Positions 7,750 through 12,551 of a stretch of DNA of 12,551 bases are shown here, in pieces. The translations under genes and the position numbers were made by a program. Below the pieces are notes generated by a model, which was not told where the DNA came from, made no database searches, and saw only the letters and a program-made list of their open reading frames with translations. Positions within the stretch are counted from its first letter, which is position 1; each line of letters starts with the position of its first letter. The stretch is from Thermoleophilia bacterium. GTDB lineage: Bacteria; Actinomycetota; Thermoleophilia; RBG-16-64-13. The stretch is taken from positions 1 through 12,551 of the forward strand of contig JAFGIH010000548.1 in the NCBI GenBank assembly GCA_016929985.1, in the 5' to 3' direction.

Positions 7750-8592
7750 ATGCTAGGCAGGTATGTCGAAGGCTTGACCCTCCGTTGCGCAGTCCCCATC
7801 GGGAAGCTCGCGACCGCGAGGAAGCCGGAGTTCAGACAACCGGTCTTCGTGGTAGGGACGGGTCGGTGTGGGACCACTCTGCTGATGCGTATCCTAAGCG
7901 CGCATCCCGCGATCGCCATCTTTCCCGGTGAAGCCAACGCCCTCTGGCATCCAGGGCTTTACCCCATAGACAAGGCCAAGGTGGCCGTACCACCCATAGA
8001 GATCGATCCCGAGGCGTTCACGCGGTGCTCTCTCGCGAACTGGCCTCCGGATCATCCCGAGAGGATCCGCCGGACGTTCTACGGCTTCAACGTCATGGCC
8101 GGCAAGAGCCGGACGCTGGTCGTGAAGAGCGCGATGATCTCCCACATGCTACCGGCCCTCAGAGAGGTCTTCCCTCAGGCGAAGTTCGTGCACCTGTACC
8201 GGTACGCTCCTTCGGTCATCGAGTCGTACTTTCAGAAGAACTTCAACCGGTACGCGGACTACCGGTGTACCCGAGACGAGTACTACAAGGCCTGCGCCCG
8301 CTACTGGAACAGCTGCATCCTTCAGATCGAGCACGACCGGGTCGCTCTGCGCCTGAACGAGCAGGGGGCATTCCACGAGCTCAGCTACGAAGACCTGTGC
8401 GCCGATCCCGAGGGGATACTGAAGGGTCTGTTCGCGTTCTTGGAGGTGGACCACGAGAGGTCGACCTTCGATCTATCGAGCATCAAGAGCACGAACATCA
8501 AGGTAGAAGACAGCTATCAGAACGGCGATCTGAAGAGCCTCATCGATCCGGAGATAGGACCCGCGATGAAGCTGAAGGGATACCCGTTGTAG
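7750..8592 (+). CDS. PAPS-dependent sulfotransferase (Sulfotransfer_3-like)
   Basis: This 280-aa protein carries the 5'-PAPS loop VGTGRCGTTLLMRIL (residues 35-49), followed by SAHPAIAIFPGEAN, where E61 is placed like the acidic residue after the PAPS loop in other family members. The 3'-phosphate motif is HLYRYAPSVIESYF, with R151 and S159 in R-x7-S spacing. A late 'LSYEDLCADPEGILKGLFAFLEV' segment is the usual family signature. A ribosome site AAAGGA (7739-7744) lies 5 nt before the ATG. There is no signal peptide. The gene is monocistronic as far as can be seen, transcribed divergently from the amidotransferase operon from its own promoter. Outside the PAPS motifs it is unlike the two other sulfotransferases here, so it probably acts on another position or acceptor. 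The substrate is unknown. Confidence 0.88.
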   Translation: MLGRYVEGLTLRCAVPIGKLATARKPEFRQPVFVVGTGRCGTTLLMRILSAHPAIAIFPGEANALWHPGLYPIDKAKVAVPPIEIDPEAFTRCSLANWPPDHPERIRRTFYGFNVMAGKSRTLVVKSAMISHMLPALREVFPQAKFVHLYRYAPSVIESYFQKNFNRYADYRCTRDEYYKACARYWNSCILQIEHDRVALRLNEQGAFHELSYEDLCADPEGILKGLFAFLEVDHERSTFDLSSIKSTNIKVEDSYQNGDLKSLIDPEIGPAMKLKGYPL

Positions 8593-8600
8593 GACGGGTC

Positions 8601-8625
8601 ACGCCGCTCGGGGCCCGGCCGGCGT
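8601..8625 (+). terminator. GC-rich hairpin after the sulfotransferase stop, possible terminator
   Basis: ACGCCG (8601-8606) and CGGCGT (8620-8625) form a 6-bp stem around 13 GC-rich bases containing GGGCCC, starting 9 nt after the TAG at 8590-8592. There is no T-tract after it, so intrinsic termination is uncertain. Confidence 0.3.
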
Positions 8626-8736
8626 CGGGCGCGCCGCTAACGTGTCGAGGCCGCGGGCGGCGTCTGCGCAAGCGAGCCCCGGGACGACCGCTCTCGGCAA
8701 CGCGGATCCGAGGACAATCAGGTCACGTCTCCTGGC

Positions 8737-8753
8737 GCCGACAAGGAGTCGGC
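8737..8753. terminator. Perfect 6-bp hairpin, possible terminator
   Basis: GCCGAC (8737-8742), loop AAGGA, GTCGGC (8748-8753). It is followed by CGGTTTC, only a short run of T. It lies 145 bp after the sulfotransferase gene and 290 bp before the FG-GAP gene. Confidence 0.25.
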
Positions 8754-8932
8754 CGGTTTCGCCCTTGTCTGCGGCTCTCTCAGGGTGACGCGACGGGCTC
8801 AGGGCTCAGGTGATGACATGAAGGGCTTGTGCCTTGCCCGTGCCGCCGTCGCCGCATCGGGATTCTTCTTGCATAATCGGCGAAGCAGGTAGAGAATGGT
8901 GAAGCATGACATGTCGGCACCCTTTGGCAGGT

Positions 8933-9040
8933 GGGAAGCTGGTCCACAGAAGGGTCTGCCGGTTGTGGGGACGACATCGTCCGTTGCTGCTGGTGGGTAG
9001 CTTCTTCCTCCAGGGTGGTGATCATCTGGGGAGGGAGGAA
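8933..9040 (+). promoter_or_regulatory. Possible structured leader RNA of the FG-GAP gene
   Basis: GAAGCT (8935-8940) can pair with AGCTTC (8999-9004). Inside this closing helix are CCACA (8944-8948) with TGTGG (8964-8968), and the near-perfect palindrome GGACGACATCGTCC (8969-8982). Together these outline a three-way junction. Immediately downstream, TTCCTCC (9005-9011) is fully complementary to GGAGGAA (9034-9040), which includes the ribosome site. Pairing of the latter would hide the ribosome site. I do not recognise a known riboswitch class, and short GC-rich pairings occur by chance, so this is tentative. Confidence 0.28.
9030..9038 (+). promoter_or_regulatory. Strong double Shine-Dalgarno site of the FG-GAP gene
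   Basis: Two overlapping GGAGG cores (9030-9034 and 9034-9038) lie 8 and 4 nt before the GTG at 9043. This is the strongest ribosome site in the window and the main reason for choosing a GTG start over the ATG at 9205 inside the hydrophobic segment. Confidence 0.65.
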
Positions 9041-9042
9041 CA

Positions 9043-12000
9043 GTGTCCCAGACAGAGAGGGCATCCACCAGGCCAGAGATCCAGCAAGCGGCAAGCCGGT
9101 CGATCCTCAGTTGTGTGTATCCAGGCCTTCATTGCCGGAGGCGACCTGCATCTTCCGCAAGCGCCTGCCCGAGACGCCGGTTCCTAGCCTATTCGGCAGC
9201 ACTGATGCTGGCGCTTATCATGGCGGCTGCCGGGTCGGTCCCGGCTCTGGCCGCGCCCGAGGGTTCACCGGATCTGCCGGCGGGCCTCGCTGAGGCCGAC
9301 TGGATCGATATCCGCGGGCAGATCGAAGCCCAACAGACCGCGGATCTCAGCACGACGAGATCCAGCCCATCGTTGGGCTCTCTGGGCGCAATCGGAACGC
9401 AGGAAGCCTACCTCAAGGCCTGCAACACCGACAAGGACGATTGGTTCGGCTACTCGGTCGCCGTATCAGAAGACACAGTCGTCGTGGGAGCCTACGGGGA
9501 GGACAGCGCCGCCACCGGCATCGACGGAGACTACAGTGACAACAGCGCTTCTGGTGCTGGAGCAGTCTACGTCTTCATCCGCTCCGGCGGCGTCTGGACG
9601 CAGCAGGCCTACCTCAAGGCCTCGAACACCGATGCATCAGACCGTTTCGGCTGCTCGGTGGCCATCTCCGGGGACACACTCGTAGTGGGAGCGTTCAGGG
9701 AGGACAGCGCCGCCACCGGGGTCGGCGGAGACCAGAGTGACAACAGTGCCGGCGATGCCGGCGCCGCCTATGTCTTCGTACGCTCCGGCAGCGTCTGGAC
9801 GCAGCAGGCCTACCTCAAGGCCTCGAACACCGCTGGCGGAGACTACTTCGGCTATTCGGTCGGTCTCTGCGACAACACTGCCGTGATAGGAGCCTACCGC
9901 GAGGACAGTGCCGCCACCGGTGTCGACGGCGAGCAGAGCGACAACAGCGCTACCTACGCCGGCGCCGCCTACGTCTTCGTCCGCTCGGGGGAGACGTGGA
10001 CCCAGCAGGCCTACCTCAAGGCTTCGAACACCGACGCTAACGACTGGTTCGGCCGGTCGGTGGCCATCTCTGGCGACACGGTGATGGTGGGATCATCTCG
10101 AGAAAGCAGTGCCGCCACCGGTATTGACGGAGACCACAGCGACAACAGCGCTACCTACGCCGGCGCCGCCTACGTCTTCGTCCGCTCGGGGGAGACGTGG
10201 ACCCAGCAGGCCTACCTGAAGGCTTCGAACACCGACGCTAACGACGAGTTCGGCTACTCCGTGGCCGTGTCCGGCGACACGGCCCTGGTGGGAGCCGTCT
10301 ATGAGGCCAGCAGCGCCACCGGAGTCAACGGTGATCAGAGTGACAACAGCGCTCCCGTTGCAGGAGCGGCCTACGTCTTCACTCGGACGGATACCACCTG
10401 GACGCAGCAGGCCTACCTCAAGGCTTCGAACGCGGAAGCGGGGGATTCCTTTGGCTGGTCGGTGGGCATCTGCGAGAACACTGTGCTGGTGAGCGCCTAC
10501 CATGAGGCCAGCAGCGCCACCGGGGTCAACGGGGACCAGAGTGACAACAGCGCTTCCAATGCGGGGGCGGCCTACGTCTTCACGAGAACGGATACTGTCT
10601 GGACTCAGCTGGCCTACCTCAAGGCTTCGAACACCGGTGCAAGTGATGAGTTCGGTTTCGTCGTGGCCATATCAGGCAATACCGTGCTGGCAGGTGCACG
10701 ATACGAGGACAGCAGCGCCACCGGTGTCGACGGAGACCAGAGCGACAACAGCGCCGGCCAATCCGGCGCAGTGTACGTTCTCGACTATTCCGGCAGCACC
10801 GGGATACAACAGGCATACGCCAAGGCTTCGAACACGGACGTTGAGGACTACTTCGGTTGGTCCGTGGCCGCCTCGCTCGCGCCCACGGGCGACACGGTCG
10901 TTGTGGGAGCGCCCTGGGAAGATAGTAGCGCCACGGGGGTCAACGGGGACGAGAGCGACAACAGCGCCGTGGATTCCGGAGCGGCGTATGTCTTTGTCCG
11001 TTCGGGAGGCGTCTGGACTCAGCAGGCCTACCTCAAGGCCTCGAATACAGGGCTAGGCTACGACCAATTCGGCACTTCGGTCGCCATTTCGGGCGACACG
11101 GTCGTGGTGGGAGCGCCTTGGGAAGATAGTAGCGCCACCGGGGTCGATGGGGACGAGAGCGACGACAGCGCCTCCGGCGCCGGAGCGGCCTACGTGTTTG
11201 TCCGTGCAGGGGAAACCTGGACCCAGCAGGCCTACCTCAAGGCCTCGAACACGGATGAGTACGACAACTTCGGCTACTCGGTGGCCATCTCGCTCGACAC
11301 CGTGGTGGTGGGCGCCTACGGCGAAGACAGTGCCACTACCGGTGTCGACGGAGACCAGAGCGACAACACCGCTGCAAGCTCCGGGGCTGCCTACGTCTTC
11401 ACCGAGTCGGACGGGGTCTGGACCCAGCAGGCCTACCTCAAGGCCTCGAACACTGATGCGGGCGACAACTTCGGCTACTCGGTGGCGATCTCGCTCGACC
11501 AGCTGGTGGTGGGAGCCTACGGGGAGGCCAGTTGCGCCACCGGCGTGGACGGAGACCAGAGCGACAACACCGCCGCGGAGTCTGGAGCGGCCTACATCTT
11601 CTATCGACCGCACGACGGGAGCTGGTTTCAGGAAGCCTACCTGAAGGCTTCCAACACTGAGGCGGAAGACTACTTCGGCTATTCGGTGGCAGTCTCCGGC
11701 GACACGGTGGTGGTGGGCGCCTATGGCGAGGACAGTAGCAGCACCGGAGTGAACGGAAACCAGACCGACAACAGCGCCTCAGGTGCGGGCGCGGCATATG
11801 TCTTCGCTCTGAGTGCCCCAGCGTGGGTGCAGCAGGCGTACATCAAGGCCTCCAACATCGAGGCGGCGGACAGATTCGGCTATTCGGTGGCCGTCTCCGG
11901 CGACACGGTGTTGGTGGGCGCCTACGGCGAGGACAGCAACAGCACCGGGGTTAACGGTGACCAGACCGACAACAGTTTCGCCAGTTCTGGGGCGGCCTAC

Positions 12001-12551
12001 GTCCTTACCCGAACAGGTGATGTCTGGACCCAGCAGGCCTATCTCAAGGCCTCAAATCCGAGCCCAGGAGATGACTTCGGCCATTCGGTGGCCATAGCAG
12101 GCGAGACGGTGGTGATGGGAGCCCGCGAGGAGGACAGCAGTGCCACCGGAGTCAACGGAGACCAGGCCGACAATGGCGCGAGGAACGCTGGAGCAGCCTA
12201 CATCCTGGTATTTCCGGACACTCCGACCATCACCGGTCTAAGTCCCGCAACCGGGCCGACCGTGGGTGGCACCGAGGTCACCATCAGTGGCACGGAATTC
12301 GTCGGCGTCACAGGAGTCTCGTTCGGCAGTACCCCCGCCACCAGCTACACGGTCGACACGGACACCCAGATCACCGCTTCTTCTCCGGCCCGTGACCCCG
12401 GAGTGGTGCAGGTTCGGGTGAGTGCGGCCGGAGGCTCCAGCCAAGATACCGCCGCCGATGACTTCACCTATGTGGCCGTGCCCACGGTGAGTGGCCTCGA
12501 CCCCGCCTCCGGCCCGGTCGCCGGCGGCACCTCGGTCACCATCACCGGCAC
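9043..12551 (+). CDS. Large secreted FG-GAP beta-propeller protein with IPT/TIG domains (3' end beyond window)
   Basis: The frame is open from GTG 9043 to the window edge (1169 codons, no stop). A long basic n-region (residues 1-46, ending PRRR) leads to a hydrophobic helix (about 47-66) and a VPALA cleavage site near 70/71, indicating Sec-type export. Residues about 123-1057 are fourteen FG-GAP_2 units of 67 residues. Each reads roughly D-x-FG-x-SVA-x-SGDT, VVVGAY-x-EDS, an acidic DGDQSDN loop that may bind calcium, GAAYVF, and WTQQAYLKASNT. Residues about 1061-1143 are an IPT/TIG immunoglobulin-like domain (ITGLSPATGPTVGGT, SFGSTPA, then an FTY end), and a second begins at 1147. Such proteins are extracellular or surface-bound and are often annotated as integrin-like or adhesion proteins; the ligand is unknown. 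The preceding plus-strand sulfotransferase gene ends 450 bp upstream, so this is probably its own unit. Five cysteines scattered in the blades are unusual for such repeats. Confidence 0.88.
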   Translation, partial: MSQTERASTRPEIQQAASRSILSCVYPGLHCRRRPASSASACPRRRFLAYSAALMLALIMAAAGSVPALAAPEGSPDLPAGLAEADWIDIRGQIEAQQTADLSTTRSSPSLGSLGAIGTQEAYLKACNTDKDDWFGYSVAVSEDTVVVGAYGEDSAATGIDGDYSDNSASGAGAVYVFIRSGGVWTQQAYLKASNTDASDRFGCSVAISGDTLVVGAFREDSAATGVGGDQSDNSAGDAGAAYVFVRSGSVWTQQAYLKASNTAGGDYFGYSVGLCDNTAVIGAYREDSAATGVDGEQSDNSATYAGAAYVFVRSGETWTQQAYLKASNTDANDWFGRSVAISGDTVMVGSSRESSAATGIDGDHSDNSATYAGAAYVFVRSGETWTQQAYLKASNTDANDEFGYSVAVSGDTALVGAVYEASSATGVNGDQSDNSAPVAGAAYVFTRTDTTWTQQAYLKASNAEAGDSFGWSVGICENTVLVSAYHEASSATGVNGDQSDNSASNAGAAYVFTRTDTVWTQLAYLKASNTGASDEFGFVVAISGNTVLAGARYEDSSATGVDGDQSDNSAGQSGAVYVLDYSGSTGIQQAYAKASNTDVEDYFGWSVAASLAPTGDTVVVGAPWEDSSATGVNGDESDNSAVDSGAAYVFVRSGGVWTQQAYLKASNTGLGYDQFGTSVAISGDTVVVGAPWEDSSATGVDGDESDDSASGAGAAYVFVRAGETWTQQAYLKASNTDEYDNFGYSVAISLDTVVVGAYGEDSATTGVDGDQSDNTAASSGAAYVFTESDGVWTQQAYLKASNTDAGDNFGYSVAISLDQLVVGAYGEASCATGVDGDQSDNTAAESGAAYIFYRPHDGSWFQEAYLKASNTEAEDYFGYSVAVSGDTVVVGAYGEDSSSTGVNGNQTDNSASGAGAAYVFALSAPAWVQQAYIKASNIEAADRFGYSVAVSGDTVLVGAYGEDSNSTGVNGDQTDNSFASSGAAYVLTRTGDVWTQQAYLKASNPSPGDDFGHSVAIAGETVVMGAREEDSSATGVNGDQADNGARNAGAAYILVFPDTPTITGLSPATGPTVGGTEVTISGTEFVGVTGVSFGSTPATSYTVDTDTQITASSPARDPGVVQVRVSAAGGSSQDTAADDFTYVAVPTVSGLDPASGPVAGGTSVTITG
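9409..12213 (+). repeat. Fourteen tandem 201-bp FG-GAP coding repeats
   Basis: Taking the Tyr codon of the YLKASNT motif as unit start, units begin at 9409, 9610, 9811, 10012, 10213, 10414, 10615, 10816, 11029, 11233, 11434, 11638, 11839 and 12040. The first seven intervals are exactly 201 bp. The eighth is 213 bp (four extra residues, LAPT, before GDT). Later ones are 201 or 204 bp. All changes are multiples of three. Neighbouring units share unusual codons, which points to growth by tandem duplication. Confidence 0.92.
9937..10245 (+). repeat. Near-identical 108-bp direct repeat (9937-10044 and 10138-10245)
   Basis: The two segments, 201 bp apart, differ at a single base (C at 10017, G at 10218). 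Identity ends at TGG versus GAG on the right and fades to ordinary divergence on the left. This is far closer than other unit pairs and marks a recent duplication or gene-conversion event between units 3/4 and 4/5. Confidence 0.9.

Larger units (their letters stand above)
8593..9042. other. 450-bp intergenic region without a convincing gene
   Basis: Short open frames on both strands here have no recognisable motif, no good ribosome site and improbable composition. The stretch holds a GC-rich inverted repeat just after the sulfotransferase stop (8601-8625) and a second hairpin (8737-8753). Three copies of the heptamer CTCAGGG or its truncation lie near 8778, 8798 and 8805. CATAAT at 8872-8877 could serve as a -10, but no -35 is found at a proper distance. 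The last 110 bp may fold as a leader RNA for the downstream FG-GAP gene. Confidence 0.6.

Noticed and set aside
8872..8877. CATAAT as the -10 of an FG-GAP gene promoter
   Set aside because: No acceptable -35 sequence lies 15-19 bp upstream and no extended -10 TGN is in register, so I do not call a promoter.
8880..9040. Cyclic-di-GMP or cobalamin riboswitch
   Set aside because: The conserved sequence blocks of those classes could not be found; only generic helices are visible.
8780..9094. Small open frames on both strands in the 8593-9042 gap
   Set aside because: Poor ribosome sites, no hydrophobic or domain pattern, and composition unlike the real genes; they also overlap the FG-GAP start and its leader.
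8931..9293. Plus-strand 120-codon frame overlapping the FG-GAP start
   Set aside because: The frame used by the propeller repeats is different and has a strong ribosome site and signal peptide; this one ends within the propeller gene's N-terminal coding region and has no motifs.
10093..11613. Minus- and plus-strand frames within the FG-GAP array that look repetitive
   Set aside because: Their repetition is only the shadow of the 201-bp coding repeat; the true frame has no stop and a meaningful domain pattern.
9409..12213. CRISPR array or satellite repeat
   Set aside because: The period of 201 bp, preserved reading frame and diverged units are those of protein domain repeats, with no constant short repeat and unique spacer structure.

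Overview
This is a high-GC bacterial window. Codon third positions are GC-rich, Shine-Dalgarno sites are recognisable, and genes lie in tight same-strand clusters. No rRNA, tRNA or other marker is present, so the lineage cannot be fixed. A soil or sediment bacterium of an Actinomycetota-, Chloroflexota- or Myxococcota-like kind would fit, but that is a guess.

Region 1 (1-3969, plus strand) is a sulfate-activation operon feeding a sulfotransferase. It holds the tail of cysC (APS kinase), then cysD and cysN (ATP sulfurylase subunits), and a PAPS-dependent sulfotransferase whose ATG overlaps the cysN stop. CysN carries an extra C-terminal domain that looks like an APS kinase which has lost its P-loop.

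Region 2 (3992-7573, minus strand) converges on region 1. Read in its own direction it encodes a PP-loop N-acetyl sugar amidotransferase-like enzyme, a right-handed beta-helix (pectate-lyase-3-like) protein with a tailspike-like C-terminus and no signal peptide, and a second sulfotransferase of NodH/Stf0-like character. The genes are 7-50 nt apart, so this is probably one operon.

Region 3 (7574-8592) is a divergent intergenic region with a good sigma-70-type promoter (TTGACA, 17 bp, TAGACT), followed by a third sulfotransferase on the plus strand.

Region 4 (8593-9042) has no convincing gene. It contains several inverted repeats and a possible structured 5' leader in front of a very strong Shine-Dalgarno site.

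Region 5 (9043 to the window end, plus strand) is the 5' part of a very large secreted protein. It has a signal peptide with a long n-region, fourteen FG-GAP repeats with an almost exact 201-bp period, one complete IPT/TIG domain and the start of a second. It reads open through the window edge.

Taken together, regions 1-3 look like a locus for making and modifying a sulfated surface glycan: PAPS supply, three dissimilar sulfotransferases, an amino-sugar amidating enzyme and a polysaccharide-acting beta-helix protein. The FG-GAP/IPT protein may be a separate surface or secreted protein. That functional link is inference from gene order; the domain calls come directly from sequence motifs.
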